Positions 1-8,793 are shown, counted from the stretch's first letter. The stretch: DNA of 64,000 nt from an uncultured Rhodospirillales bacterium (GCA_903920145.1 CAIXKV010000268.1:1-64000), one strand, 5' to 3'. Translations and numbers: made by a program. The notes: generated by a model not told the origin, from the sequence alone.

Positions 1-247
1 CCCGGTAAAGGCTGCCCTCAAACGCCGGGCGGGCGCATCCGCGCCCCCTAGAGTCCACACACTGGGGCTTCGCGTCCACGAGGACGCAGGGCCGCCGTCG
101 CGGCCCGGTAAAGGCTGCCCTCAAACGCCGGGCGGGCGCATCCGCGCCCCCTAGAGTCCACACACTGGGGCTTCGCGTCCACGAGGACGCGGGGTCGCTG
201 TCGCGGCCCGAGGACCGGCGATGTGTCAGTATCAGGGCTCGCCGGTA
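1..247. repeat. Tandem copy of the mosaic intergenic repeat (two 103-bp units plus palindromic end)
   Basis: Bases 1-103 and 104-206 are near-identical 103-bp units. They begin CCCGGTAAAGGCTGCCCTCA, carry the core ACGCCGGGCGGGCGC, and contain a hairpin CGCGTCC-ACGA-GGACGCG (174-191 in unit 2). After unit 2 comes the palindromic end module, ACCGGCGA near 213 paired with CTCGCCGGTAT at 238-248. The same modules recur at about 7.3, 8.2, 10.9, 19.7, 23.3, 40.5 and 43.4 kb. The end module runs into the last codons of the gene ending at 232. The left boundary is cut by the window. Confidence 0.85.
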
Positions 248-1245
248 TAAAAACCCCCCAACCGTCTGGCGTTGACCGACCGCAAGGCCAGAGGCAAGGC
301 GGCGATGCCGAGTGCCACCGAGAACCACAGCGTCGTCACCCGGATGACCGCCGTGGCAGCCACCGCTGTTTCGAGCCCAACGCCGACGACGGTCAAAAGC
401 GTGACCATGCCCACTTCGGTCCCGCCGAGCCCGCCCGGTAAAAGCGCCACGGCTCCGGCGATCATGGAAAACACAAAGATGAAAAGAGCTTGAGGCAGGC
501 TAACGTCGGCGTTCATTACAGCCAGAACCCAGTAAAACGCCACGGCTTCGGCAAACCAGCCGAGCAGCGAGAGCGGCAGTGTCGCTCCGTAGGTCCGCCA
601 AGAGCCGAGTCGTTCCAAATGGCGGAGAAAGGTTCGGATTCGGGCAAACAGGCGGGGGGCGCGACCGATTCGGGCGTACAGCCAGCCCACCAGACGAATC
701 AACAGGCCGGGCCGCAAAAGACTGACGATCATCCCGATCATCAGGAGGGTGACGGCGGCAGCAGCCCAGGCATAGCCCGTGAACGCGGTCACGCCGATGA
801 GGCATAAGATCAGCATGGCGCCGATATCGCTGAGGCGGTCAGCCACTTGCAGGCTGGCCGACCGTTCATATCGAATGCCATAGCCCCGCCGAATCAACCA
901 AAGCCGTAACAGCTCTCCAATTTTTCCCGGTGTGATGGTCATAGCGAAGCCGGAAAGATAATAGAGCGCATTCAAATGCCAGGGTATCCGCAAACCAATA
1001 TGTTGGCTGTAGATGTGCCAGCGAATCATACGGGCCCCATAATTAACCAGCGATAGCCCCAGCAATCCGATGACCTCGGCGAAGGTCAGGCGTGTGATCT
1101 GTGTTAAAAGAGCATGGCCCCCCAGGATGGCCGCCAGAATCGCCATCGCTGCGATGCTGACGGTTAAGCCGCTGATCAACCCGGACTCGGCCCGGCGGAG
1201 TAGGGGGCCCATATCATCGATTTCAGAGGGCTGAATTTTGGTCAT
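232..1245 (-). CDS. YbhN/LPG-synthase-TM family integral membrane protein (flippase-like)
   Basis: A 337-residue protein with about eight hydrophobic segments. It carries the motif LLPGGLGGTEVGM near residue 270 and TPGKIGELLR near residue 105, both characteristic of the UPF0104/YbhN membrane family (the transmembrane domain of lysylphosphatidylglycerol synthases). Members without the cytosolic aminoacyl-transfer domain, like this one, are usually annotated as flippase-like; the substrate is unknown. ATG start at 1245. It lies 29 bp downstream of the HAD-UbiA fusion on the same strand, so the two probably form an operon handling a polyprenyl-linked or lipid substrate (inference). The last codons, encoding Y-T-G-E-P, coincide with the palindromic module of the neighbouring repeat. 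Confidence 0.85.
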   Translation of the reverse strand: MTKIQPSEIDDMGPLLRRAESGLISGLTVSIAAMAILAAILGGHALLTQITRLTFAEVIGLLGLSLVNYGARMIRWHIYSQHIGLRIPWHLNALYYLSGFAMTITPGKIGELLRLWLIRRGYGIRYERSASLQVADRLSDIGAMLILCLIGVTAFTGYAWAAAAVTLLMIGMIVSLLRPGLLIRLVGWLYARIGRAPRLFARIRTFLRHLERLGSWRTYGATLPLSLLGWFAEAVAFYWVLAVMNADVSLPQALFIFVFSMIAGAVALLPGGLGGTEVGMVTLLTVVGVGLETAVAATAVIRVTTLWFSVALGIAALPLALRSVNARRLGGFYTGEP

Positions 1246-1274
1246 AGAGGGCTTTCCTAGAGGAGCGGGCTTTT

Positions 1275-2729
1275 TTAAAGACTGGCAGCCACGCCAGCCA
1301 GGACCATGAGAACCCCCGAAATCAGGCTGATACGATCAGTGACGGCAAAGATAACTGGATCATCGTGCATTTCCCCCCGGTGGGTTAGGACCAGAATCCG
1401 GCTAATCCAATACAGCAGGATGGCACAAATCGGCCATAGCAATTCTGGCACGGTGTAAAGATGCCCAACCACCGGATTGTTAATGTAGAGCGCCAGGACA
1501 AGCACGCTGATATAGCCACTAGCAGTGGCCATCGACTCGAGAATTGGTAAATCCTCTTGCCGATAACCGCGACCGGGCGGGTCTCCGGCCCCTTTGCCGA
1601 CGTGGTCGATCAGCTCTGTGCAGCGTTTGACTAGGGCTAGGCTAAAGAACAGGAACAGCGAAAACGCCACCAGCCACACCGAAAGCGGCACGGCTACCGC
1701 CACGCCGCCTGCCACCACCCGAATGCCATAGAGGCAGGCCAAGAGCACCACATCGACCATCACGCGGCGCTTCAGCCAAAGCGAATAGCCGAGGGTCAAC
1801 AGGTAATAAGACGCCAGCACCACCAAAAACAGCCGGGGCAGGCCAAGAGCCAGCACAACCGAGATGACGATCAGGATCGGGATCAAGACCAGACCATGAG
1901 TCAAGGGGATTAGGCCGGCGGCAAAAGGGCGGCGGCATTTGGACGGATGGCGCCGGTCATTGGCAAGGTCGAGTAGGTCGTTCAGCAGGTAAACGCTCGA
2001 GGCACAAAAGCCGAAACTCAGGAACGCCAGAAGGCTGGCGGTCAAGGAGCCGGCGGCAATGGCGTGGGCCGCCAGGAGCGGCACGAAGATGAGTAAATTC
2101 TTAAGCCATTGATGCGGGCGAACGGCGCGGATCAGCTCTTTGAGCGGGATGCCGGCGTTGTCGATGATTTCGGCATGGGGAAAGCGGGCAGAGACCGCTC
2201 GCCTTAGGGACGGTGACGGCGACACCACCAGCACGCCAGCCGCTTGACCCCAAACGGCCATATCGACCAGCGAATCCCCGATGTAATCAAAACCTCCCGC
2301 CCCAAAGGCCACGCATAAGCGGTTCATTTTGGCAGTTCCGGCCAGATTATGGGTGCTATCCGAGGCAAAAACCCCGTCAAATAGGCCAAGATGAGCCGCC
2401 ACTGCTTCTACATAGCGGATATTCGAGGCTGACGCGAGGTATAGAGCCCGGCCTGCCGCCTTTTCCGCTCGCAAACGCGCCAGCACGATCTGATTCAACG
2501 GCAAGCTTTGCGGATCAATCATCACCTGATCGGCAATTCGCGCCTTGAATGCCGCCTTGCTCTGGCCCAGCGTCGCAAGGTCGGCAAGCGCCCGGAACGG
2601 ATGAGCCCCTAAAAGCAGCAGGAAGGACTCGATCAATAAGTCAGTTTTGATCAAAGTTCCATCAAGGTCTACGACCAAAGGTCGCAAAGAGCCGGTTGGT
2701 CCGGTTTCAGAGGCAGACGAGTGCGTCAT
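1275..2729 (-). CDS. HAD phosphatase - UbiA prenyltransferase fusion
   Basis: A 484-residue protein. Residues 1-180 are a HAD domain with motif I DLDGT (about residue 20), motif II SAS (100-102) and motif IV GDSLVD (151-156). Residues 195-484 are a membrane UbiA-type prenyltransferase with the Asp-rich NDLLDLAND motif (250-258) and several membrane spans. HAD-UbiA fusions are known; the UbiA half resembles decaprenyl-phosphate phosphoribosyltransferase-like proteins of envelope glycan synthesis, but the acceptor cannot be read from sequence. The reading frame stays open upstream to 3266, but that extension would cross the panB start and shows no domain, so I chose the ATG at 2729, preceded by GGAA. 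It is divergent from panB and likely co-transcribed with the YbhN-like gene. Confidence 0.85.
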   Translation of the reverse strand: MTHSSASETGPTGSLRPLVVDLDGTLIKTDLLIESFLLLLGAHPFRALADLATLGQSKAAFKARIADQVMIDPQSLPLNQIVLARLRAEKAAGRALYLASASNIRYVEAVAAHLGLFDGVFASDSTHNLAGTAKMNRLCVAFGAGGFDYIGDSLVDMAVWGQAAGVLVVSPSPSLRRAVSARFPHAEIIDNAGIPLKELIRAVRPHQWLKNLLIFVPLLAAHAIAAGSLTASLLAFLSFGFCASSVYLLNDLLDLANDRRHPSKCRRPFAAGLIPLTHGLVLIPILIVISVVLALGLPRLFLVVLASYYLLTLGYSLWLKRRVMVDVVLLACLYGIRVVAGGVAVAVPLSVWLVAFSLFLFFSLALVKRCTELIDHVGKGAGDPPGRGYRQEDLPILESMATASGYISVLVLALYINNPVVGHLYTVPELLWPICAILLYWISRILVLTHRGEMHDDPVIFAVTDRISLISGVLMVLAGVAASL

Positions 2730-3044
2730 TACAGTTTCCAAAGCACCGCTCCTGCCATTGTTGCTCCTGCTATTGTTATGGACCGCAATGGGTAGGCCCG
2801 GTTGTGATTTTGTGGTTTTAGACTCCAGAGTCGATCCGGGGCGCCGTCCGTGGGCACGGGCGCAGGACGGCACCATATCACAGCGACATGCCCGGTGAAT
2901 GAGCCATGCGCCCTTGTGTTGCTCTGTCCGATGGCCTTGATGGCGCGAGGACACTGGACTTTGCGGTTCGGGCGCCTTATCCCGGCGGAACTGCGGTCGG
3001 CACGGGGGGCGTGCCGGCGGCGTGAATCGGCAGGAGCCCATTAA
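2730..3044. other. Divergent intergenic region between HAD-UbiA and panB
   Basis: 315 bp that must hold promoters in both directions. It has a short pyrimidine-rich tract near 2745-2780 (imperfect copies of TTGTTGCTCCTGC) and no convincing ORF. I could not identify sigma-70 boxes confident enough to call. Confidence 0.5.
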
Positions 3045-3914
3045 ATGAGCGTCCAGAGCGACATCAAACGATTGACGATACCCCGGATACGCGCCCGCAA
3101 AGGTGAGGCGCCGATCGTCAGTCTGACCGCCTACACTACGCCCATGGCGCGGCTGCTTGACCCTCACGTCGATATTCTGTTGGTCGGTGATTCGCTGGGG
3201 ATGGTGGTCTATGGTCTGGAGAGCACCCTGGGGGTGACGCTGGAGATGATGATCGCTCATGGCCAAGCGGTCATGCGCGGGTCACAGCGGGCATGCGTGG
3301 TGGTGGATATGCCGTTCGGAACTTATCAGGAATCGCCCCAAGTGGCTTTCCGGGCGGCGGCGCGATTGCTGGCCGAGACCGGCGCCCAAGCGGTCAAGCT
3401 GGAAGGTGGCGCGGAGATGGCCGAAACCATCGCGTTCCTGACCGTGCGGGGCGTGCCGGTGATGGGGCATGTGGGCCTGACGCCCCAGGCCGTCAATGTG
3501 TTGGGTGGATTTCGGACTCAGGGCCGTGACGAAGGGACCGCGCGGCGCGTCCTGACCGACGCTGAAGTGGTGGCGGCGGCAGGGGCGTTTGCCGTGGTGG
3601 TCGAGGGCACCGTCGAGTCGTTGGCACGGGAGATTACCACTCGCATTCCCGTTCCGACCATCGGCATCGGGGCTTCGCCCCATTGCGATGGGCAGGTGTT
3701 GGTGGTGGATGATCTGCTGGGGATTTTCAGCGATTTTACCCCCAAATTTGTTCGGCGTTATGCCGAGTTGGGGCCGCAGATCGGAGACGCCGTGGCGGCT
3801 TATGCTTCCGACGTTCGTCAGCGCCGCTTCCCCGGTCCCGAACATTGTGTGGGTGGGGGGCCAACGCCGCGATCACGGCCAGCGAACGAGCGGACTCGGG
3901 GGGACGAACCATGA
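3045..3914 (+). CDS. panB: 3-methyl-2-oxobutanoate hydroxymethyltransferase
   Basis: A 289-residue PanB. It transfers a hydroxymethyl group from 5,10-methylene-THF to 2-oxoisovalerate, giving ketopantoate in pantothenate/CoA synthesis (cytosol). Family signatures are visible: LTAYTTPMA near residue 28, the metal-binding [11 protein letters not shown] near 47, [11 protein letters not shown] near 86 and KLEGG near 117. The length fits the family (about 265-290). The C-terminal tail after about residue 265 is low complexity and not conserved. The stop overlaps the panC start in an ATGA junction, so panB and panC are translationally coupled. Confidence 0.97.
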   Translation: MSVQSDIKRLTIPRIRARKGEAPIVSLTAYTTPMARLLDPHVDILLVGDSLGMVVYGLESTLGVTLEMMIAHGQAVMRGSQRACVVVDMPFGTYQESPQVAFRAAARLLAETGAQAVKLEGGAEMAETIAFLTVRGVPVMGHVGLTPQAVNVLGGFRTQGRDEGTARRVLTDAEVVAAAGAFAVVVEGTVESLAREITTRIPVPTIGIGASPHCDGQVLVVDDLLGIFSDFTPKFVRRYAELGPQIGDAVAAYASDVRQRRFPGPEHCVGGGPTPRSRPANERTRGDEP

Positions 3915-4795
3915 CCGGCGGTGGCGGGACTGTGGGACAATTGAATGTGATTCGAACCGTTGATGGCGTTCGGGCGGCCATTGCCGGTTGGCGGCGCGCC
4001 GGGGAGACAGTGGCGTTGATCCCCACCATGGGCTATCTCCACGAAGGGCATTTGGCGCTGGTGGATCATGGGCGGCGGTTGTGCCAGCGGACGGTGGCGT
4101 CGCTGTTCGTCAACCCGATCCAGTTTGGCCCAACCGAAGACCTGGATCGCTATCCTCGTGACGAAGCGGGAGACCGGAACAAGCTTCAGGCCGCAGGGTG
4201 CGATCTGCTGTATGCTCCCACAGTCGCCGAAATGTATCCGCCAGGATTCGCCACTGGAATTAGCGTCACCGGAGTCAGCGGGGGGCTCTGCGGCGCCGCC
4301 CGGCCTCAAATGTTCGGCGGTGTCGCGACGGTGGTCACCAAGCTGTTGCTTCAGACTTTGCCCGACGTGGCGGTATTCGGGGAAAAAGACTATCAGCAAG
4401 TGTTGGTGATCCGTCGGTTTGTGCGGGATCTCGATATTCCGGTGCGGATTGAGGGGGCGCCGACGGTGCGCGAGGCCGACGGTTTGGCGTTGTCGTCCCG
4501 AAATAGCTATTTGACCGCCGCCGAGCGCGGGCAAGCGCCGGTTCTGTTCCAGACCTTGACCGAAGCAGTTGGTCGATTGCAGGAGGGCGGCGAGGTTGGG
4601 CCGGTTTTGGCCGAGGCTCGCGCACGGATTTTGGCCGCCGGTTTTTCCAAGCTCGACTATCTTGAGCTTCGGGATGCCGAGACGCTGGAGCCGTTAGAGC
4701 GGACGGATCGGCCTGGGCGTTTGTTGGTGGCGGCTTGGTTGGGGCGGGCTCGGCTGATCGATAATGTTGCGGTTCCGGAGGGCAAGGCCCAATAG
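3911..4795 (+). CDS. panC: Pantothenate synthetase
   Basis: A 294-residue PanC. It joins D-pantoate and beta-alanine with ATP cleavage to AMP, the last step of pantothenate synthesis. The adenylate-forming HIGH-type motif TMGYLHEGH is near residue 33, [12 protein letters not shown] is near 67, FGEKDYQQ is near 157, and SSRNSYL (the KMSKS-equivalent region) is near 195. The ATG at 3911 was chosen because it overlaps the panB stop as ATGA and places TMGYLHEGH at the usual distance from the N terminus. The frame is open further upstream, but inside panB. Confidence 0.97.
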   Translation: MTGGGGTVGQLNVIRTVDGVRAAIAGWRRAGETVALIPTMGYLHEGHLALVDHGRRLCQRTVASLFVNPIQFGPTEDLDRYPRDEAGDRNKLQAAGCDLLYAPTVAEMYPPGFATGISVTGVSGGLCGAARPQMFGGVATVVTKLLLQTLPDVAVFGEKDYQQVLVIRRFVRDLDIPVRIEGAPTVREADGLALSSRNSYLTAAERGQAPVLFQTLTEAVGRLQEGGEVGPVLAEARARILAAGFSKLDYLELRDAETLEPLERTDRPGRLLVAAWLGRARLIDNVAVPEGKAQ

Positions 4796-4952
4796 GCGCT
4801 GGGATCAATCTTTACAAGCGTTGCGCCGCAGACCTGCGAGCGGTATGGTTCCGGTCTCGGCGGACCAGCGGCGGCGACGGGTAGGCCGGTCGCTCGTGGA
4901 ACGTATCGCGTGGCACCGGGCGACCCGACACCAGGCTGAAGCGAGAAGTCTC

Positions 4953-5870
4953 TTGATCGTCGTTCGCAACCTTATCTTTGATTATCCGACCAAGCGCGCC
5001 TTGTGCGGGGTGTCGTTCGAGATCAAGGCGGGAACCATTACCGGCTTGGTTGGGCCCAACGGCGCTGGCAAGACCACCCTGTTGCGGTGTCTAGCCGGTC
5101 TTGACGTGGTCTCTTCGGGAACGGTCTCGGTGGACCGAATCGATGTGACCGAGGCGCCGCGCGAGGTTCACCGTCGGTTGGGCCTGTTGCAAGACGATTT
5201 GGGGCTTTATGACGCCTTGTCGGTGCGTCAGAGCCTGAATTATCAGGCCGCCGCCTATGGAATTCCTTCCCGCGATCGTCAGCGGCGTATCCAGGACTCA
5301 ATCAACCGCCTAGGGATTGCCGATCGCCTTGATGATAAGGTTGGCGCCTTGTCCCGTGGCTTGCGTCAACGCTTGGCGATTGCTCAAGCCATGCTGCACC
5401 GCCCCAAAGTGTTGCTGCTGGATGAGCCGGCCTCGGGACTCGACCCGGAGGCTCGCGCCAATCTATCGGAGTTGCTGCGGGCGTTAGGGACCGAAGGGAT
5501 GACGCTGATGGTGTCGTCTCATATCCTAGCCGAGCTTGAAGACTACACCACTCACATGATGATCCTGCGCAACGGTCGGGTGGTCGAGCACTGCCCGACG
5601 CGGGCGCCGGTCGGTCGGCCTCGTCGGCTGCGGGTGGCTTTGGTTCAGCCGTCGTCTGGGTTGCGCCAGTGCTTGGCCGCCGATCCCCAGGTTAGCGGCT
5701 TGGATGTGGAAGGCGCTGCGGCTCGTTTCGATTTTACCGGGGATACCTTCGCCCAGGCGCAGCTCTTGCGCTCTCTTATTCAATCCGGGTTGCAGGTGGC
5801 TACGCTGCAAGAAGAGCAAAAGTCGATGCAGTCGGTTTATAGCGAAAAAATGCGGGGAATGAAGCGATGA
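4953..5870 (+). CDS. ABC transporter ATP-binding protein (ABC-2 exporter type)
   Basis: A cytosolic ATPase of about 305 residues. It has Walker A GPNGAGKTT (about residue 33), signature LSRGLRQR, Walker B VLLLDEPASGLDPE and the switch SSH. It resembles NatA-type ATPases that drive ABC-2 exporters, with a diverged C-terminal 90-residue extension. The start is uncertain. The frame is open from 4764, overlapping the end of panC, with an ATG at 4845. I prefer the TTG at 4953, preceded by GAGAAG, because it puts the first beta strand (RNLIFDY) next to the N terminus. The last bases overlap the permease start as ATGA, so the two subunits are coupled. The substrate is not predictable. Confidence 0.85.
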   Translation: MIVVRNLIFDYPTKRALCGVSFEIKAGTITGLVGPNGAGKTTLLRCLAGLDVVSSGTVSVDRIDVTEAPREVHRRLGLLQDDLGLYDALSVRQSLNYQAAAYGIPSRDRQRRIQDSINRLGIADRLDDKVGALSRGLRQRLAIAQAMLHRPKVLLLDEPASGLDPEARANLSELLRALGTEGMTLMVSSHILAELEDYTTHMMILRNGRVVEHCPTRAPVGRPRRLRVALVQPSSGLRQCLAADPQVSGLDVEGAAARFDFTGDTFAQAQLLRSLIQSGLQVATLQEEQKSMQSVYSEKMRGMKR

Positions 5871-7201
5871 ATCCCGAATTCCAGCGCAACCTTTGGCTGG
5901 AGTTGCCACCCCACCGAATGGTGGCGATGCCGGCGGTGCTGGTGCTGGTATTTTTCGCCGCTTGGTTGGCCGGTGGCAGTATCTCCTTTGCCGGTGCTGC
6001 ACAGTTATTGATCGGCCTGTTGTTGATTATTTGGGGAAGCCGGTTGGCTGCCGAAGCGGTATTGGCCGAAGTGATTGGCCGGACCTGGGACACCCAGCGC
6101 ATGTCGGCGCTGGGCCCCTGGGAGATGACCTGGGGCAAGTTGATCGGCAGTACTGCTTTCATGTGGTACGGCTCGATCTGGTGCGTGATCGGATTTTTGC
6201 TCAGTCCCCATGGCAATTTTGTGCTGTTGATTCGCCTGCTGTTGGCTGGGCTGGAGGCGCAGGCCCTGGCACTATTATTGAGCATGGTTTTAATTCGAGG
6301 CGAGTCCGATAGTTTGCGCTTTCAAGTGACCATTGCTCAGACTGTGACGCTTCTCGTGATGGCGCCATTCTTGTTCTTTACGATGTTTAACCGCCCAGAC
6401 TCAGTTTATTGGTATGGGTTCATCATTCCGTTTGATGCTTTTGTAACTCTTTTCCAATTAGTCTTTGTGGGTTGGACGGTACTTGGCACTTATCAGATGT
6501 TAAGAACCGCGTTGCAGTACTCGAAAGGATCACCAACTTGGTTGATGTTTCTGATTTTTTCATCTGCCTTTATTGCTGGTTTTGATCACCTTCAGTCTTT
6601 TGTTGCGAGTGCCGGAATGCCAACGCCGGCTGTGACCCGTTTGTTTATTGCCTTCTGTGCGGCAATTATTCTAACCTATGCCTGCGCTGTGGTGGAGCCT
6701 AAAAGCTTGGTTCGGTTGCGGCAGTGGTTGGCTCTGTTTTTCGCAGGGCACATGCGTCAAGGAGAACATCTGTCGCCAGCATGGTTTGCAGCTCTGGTGG
6801 TGGCTGTGGTGCTGGGGGTGCTGACCGTCGTCAATATCGTTGGTCTTAGAGCACCGGGGGCACCGTTGCCGGTTGGCCCTCTGGCTTTGGTCGCGGCGGT
6901 GCTGTTGTTCACGGTGCGCGATCTCGCCCTGTTCTATTATCTCGTGCTTTACAGCCGATTCGGGGGCGGGAATTTAGTGATCGGGGTCTATCTGATCGCG
7001 GCCTATTTCCTGTTGCCGGTGATTTTGAGTTCGGCCCGGCTTGGCAGTCTGATGCCAATTTTGGTGCCGTCGCCGTCGGGCCCTCCAGAGCTGGTGGTGT
7101 TGCCGGTCCTGATCGAAGCCCTGGCTGCCGTCGGTTTGGTGATACGGCGGTGGCGGGCGGCGAGTGCGGAAAGCCCAAGTCGGATGCCTGGCGGTTTGTA
7201 G
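5867..7201 (+). CDS. ABC transporter permease (unassigned ABC-2-like, about 12 membrane spans)
   Basis: A 444-residue, strongly hydrophobic protein with roughly twelve predicted membrane segments in two halves, separated by a short charged loop near residue 295. No family motif is recognisable by eye. Its assignment rests on the ATGA overlap with the upstream ATPase gene and on topology. It is probably the membrane subunit of the same exporter. The middle third (about 6280-6680) is noticeably more A+T-rich than the flanks. Confidence 0.7.
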   Translation: MNPEFQRNLWLELPPHRMVAMPAVLVLVFFAAWLAGGSISFAGAAQLLIGLLLIIWGSRLAAEAVLAEVIGRTWDTQRMSALGPWEMTWGKLIGSTAFMWYGSIWCVIGFLLSPHGNFVLLIRLLLAGLEAQALALLLSMVLIRGESDSLRFQVTIAQTVTLLVMAPFLFFTMFNRPDSVYWYGFIIPFDAFVTLFQLVFVGWTVLGTYQMLRTALQYSKGSPTWLMFLIFSSAFIAGFDHLQSFVASAGMPTPAVTRLFIAFCAAIILTYACAVVEPKSLVRLRQWLALFFAGHMRQGEHLSPAWFAALVVAVVLGVLTVVNIVGLRAPGAPLPVGPLALVAAVLLFTVRDLALFYYLVLYSRFGGGNLVIGVYLIAAYFLLPVILSSARLGSLMPILVPSPSGPPELVVLPVLIEALAAVGLVIRRWRAASAESPSRMPGGL

Positions 7202-7203
7202 CC

Positions 7204-7432
7204 CGCGTGACTCTAGGGGGCGCAGACGCGCCCGCCCGGCGTCTGGGGGCCGGCTCGATGGTGTGATACCGGCGAGCTATAACGATGACACATCGCCGGT
7301 ATCGGGCCGCGACGGCGGCCCCGCGCGCCCATGCGCGCGAAGCCAAGGGCGCGGATGCACCCGCCCGGCGTCTGAGGGCAGCCTTGATGAGTCACCATCA
7401 AGGCTCGATGGTGTGATCTCCGGCGAAAACCC
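7204..7432. repeat. Composite of two mosaic repeats
   Basis: This stretch holds inverted copies of the GC-rich core (GCCCGCCCGGCGTCTG at 7230-7245 and again near 7361-7376). It has one complete palindromic module, TACCGGCGA near 7268 paired with TCGCCGGTAT near 7293. It also has a CCTTGATG hairpin in reverse orientation, GCCTTGATG-AGTCAC-CATCAAGGC at 7381-7404. It fills most of the gap between two convergent genes. Confidence 0.85.
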
Positions 7433-7441
7433 GCTCAAGGG

Positions 7442-8008
7442 CTAGCGGGCGGTGTCGGAGAGCTGACGGGATCGCCATTGCCAGGGGGTTTCAACTTTGC
7501 CGCCCCATATGCCGAGGCGGTGGCTTTCGGCAAACGCTTCAGCTCCGGCGTAGACCGGGGTGAGCCGACGGTAGGCAAAGGCCCAGCCACGGGACACCAT
7601 CGCCGAAGCAATATCCATGCCGTGGGCTCGGCAAACGCCGATTCGCTGGCCGGTGTGATCGGTGGCGGTGATCGAGCATGTCACCGAAGCATCTCCGATC
7701 AACGCCTGGAGACTGTCTGTGGAGCGGCGGTAACAGTCGTAGGTTTGGCCATACCGCGTTTCGCAGGTTTCACCAGGAATCGGCGCCGCGATCCCAAACA
7801 ATCGAACGGAAGACCCGCCAACGGTGATGAGGTCGCCGGTCATGGCTACTCCTGTCCCGTCGACGGTTGGGGGCGAGTCCGTTGGAGCGGGCTTTTGCTG
7901 GGCGCTTTGGGCGGCGGCAGAGTCGGGGAGTGTCACCGCAAACAGCATGATCACGAGGCCGTTCATGGTCGGAAGACGAAGCCAAGCGGGGATGAGGTGA
8001 GGTTTCAT
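7442..8008 (-). CDS. Secreted thermonuclease (SNase)-fold protein with missing catalytic residues
   Basis: A 188-residue protein from ATG 8008, with a signal-peptide-like N terminus (hydrophobic run 17-33, A-A-A-Q cleavage region) and a staphylococcal-nuclease-like domain at about residues 52-185. The fold signature VRLFGIAAP (68-76) aligns with the usual VRLxGIDAPE: the Arg is kept (R69), but the Asp and Glu become Ala74 and Ile77. In DHTGQRIGVC, Gln121 stands where the usual YGR has its Arg. It may therefore be a non-catalytic binding protein of the cell envelope (inference). A GTG at 8062 would extend it by 18 residues. Confidence 0.75.
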   Translation of the reverse strand: MKPHLIPAWLRLPTMNGLVIMLFAVTLPDSAAAQSAQQKPAPTDSPPTVDGTGVAMTGDLITVGGSSVRLFGIAAPIPGETCETRYGQTYDCYRRSTDSLQALIGDASVTCSITATDHTGQRIGVCRAHGMDIASAMVSRGWAFAYRRLTPVYAGAEAFAESHRLGIWGGKVETPWQWRSRQLSDTAR

Positions 8009-8074
8009 GCCGGGCGACCAATCGGGAAAGGGGGGCGGCGTTTCTTTGTGGGGCCCGCCCACACCACGAGGACA

Positions 8075-8112
8075 CCTCTATCCTAGCGCCTATGGGATAG
8101 GGCCCATAGAGG
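8075..8112. promoter_or_regulatory. Nested overlapping inverted repeats upstream of the nuclease-fold gene
   Basis: Within 38 bp three dyads overlap: CCTCTAT (8075-8081) with ATAGAGG (8106-8112); CTATCC (8078-8083) with GGATAG (8095-8100); and CTATGGG (8090-8096) with CCCATAG (8103-8109). They are partly mutually exclusive. The position, 67 bp upstream of the ATG at 8008 on the minus strand, suits an operator or a leader structure; which one is not decidable here. Confidence 0.4.
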
Positions 8113-8187
8113 CACGTCAACGTGGATCGGCGATGGGCGCCAGAAAAGATTGAACAAACAGTGGATCGCCGCCATGTCATAGGGGTG

Positions 8188-8292
8188 AGGCTTATACCGG
8201 CGGCTCATGACGGCGACACGTCATCGGTATCGGGCCGCGAAGCCTCGGGTGTGACTTTCGGGGAGGGCGCCCGGCGTCTGAGGGGGGTCTCG
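8188..8292. repeat. Mosaic repeat ending at a start codon
   Basis: It starts with the palindromic module (ATACCGGCGGCTCATGAC near 8194, paired with ATCGGTAT near 8222) and ends with the inverted core GCGCCCGGCGTCTGAGG at 8267-8283. The next bases are GGGGTCTCG and the ATG at 8293. The repeat therefore forms the whole proximal 5' leader of the downstream gene, including a possible ribosome-binding G-run. Confidence 0.75.
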
Positions 8293-8793
8293 ATGAATAA
8301 ACTGCCGTCTTTGATCAGCGCTGTGATTGGCTCCGCGCTTGATCGTGCCGCGAGAGACGCCGGGCCGAGCGACCTCGTATGGGGATTGCTGGCTGCGTTG
8401 CGGCGGATTCGCATGGTGGTGAGCGTTCAAGCAGGATATGGGGCGGCTTCTGGTGTGGATGATGCCATTCATGCGGTTTTTGTCGAGCGCGCTTTGGCTT
8501 TGTTCGGAACCCCAGAGGCGTTGCACACGTCATTGCCCGTCAAGGGTCCGGCGGTTGGGCGGGTTTCGGCGATCCTGGAAGATGTGGCCATGTCGTGCTT
8601 GACGTTAAATGCCTATTTTCCCGGCAATAGCGCCATGATGTTGGCGGTGTCGACCTTGACCGAAAGAATGTTGGATGTGTTGGGCGCTGTTCCCGATTGG
8701 GCGCTTGTCGTTCGGGAGTTGCGAATCACCGATAGCGATGAAGAAGAGGTTGCTGCCAGTGACAGTCGTTGGAGCGCGCCGGCCCTTCATTAG
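8293..8793 (+). CDS. Hypothetical protein, 166 residues
   Basis: No family recognised. ATG at 8293, preceded by AGGGGGG. The protein is mostly helical in appearance, with Ala/Val/Leu-rich stretches at 45-75 and 100-140, an acidic patch SDEEEV near residue 152 and no signal peptide. Codon use matches the surrounding G+C-rich genes and coding bias is clear throughout, which supports a real gene. It is followed after 96 bp by the AT-richer membrane protein on the same strand; a functional link is only suggested by proximity. Confidence 0.6.
   Translation: MNKLPSLISAVIGSALDRAARDAGPSDLVWGLLAALRRIRMVVSVQAGYGAASGVDDAIHAVFVERALALFGTPEALHTSLPVKGPAVGRVSAILEDVAMSCLTLNAYFPGNSAMMLAVSTLTERMLDVLGAVPDWALVVRELRITDSDEEEVAASDSRWSAPALH

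Noticed and set aside
1-206. Possible CRISPR array from tandem repeats
   Set aside because: Units are directly adjacent with no spacers, only two copies, and the same unit occurs elsewhere as a dispersed repeat.
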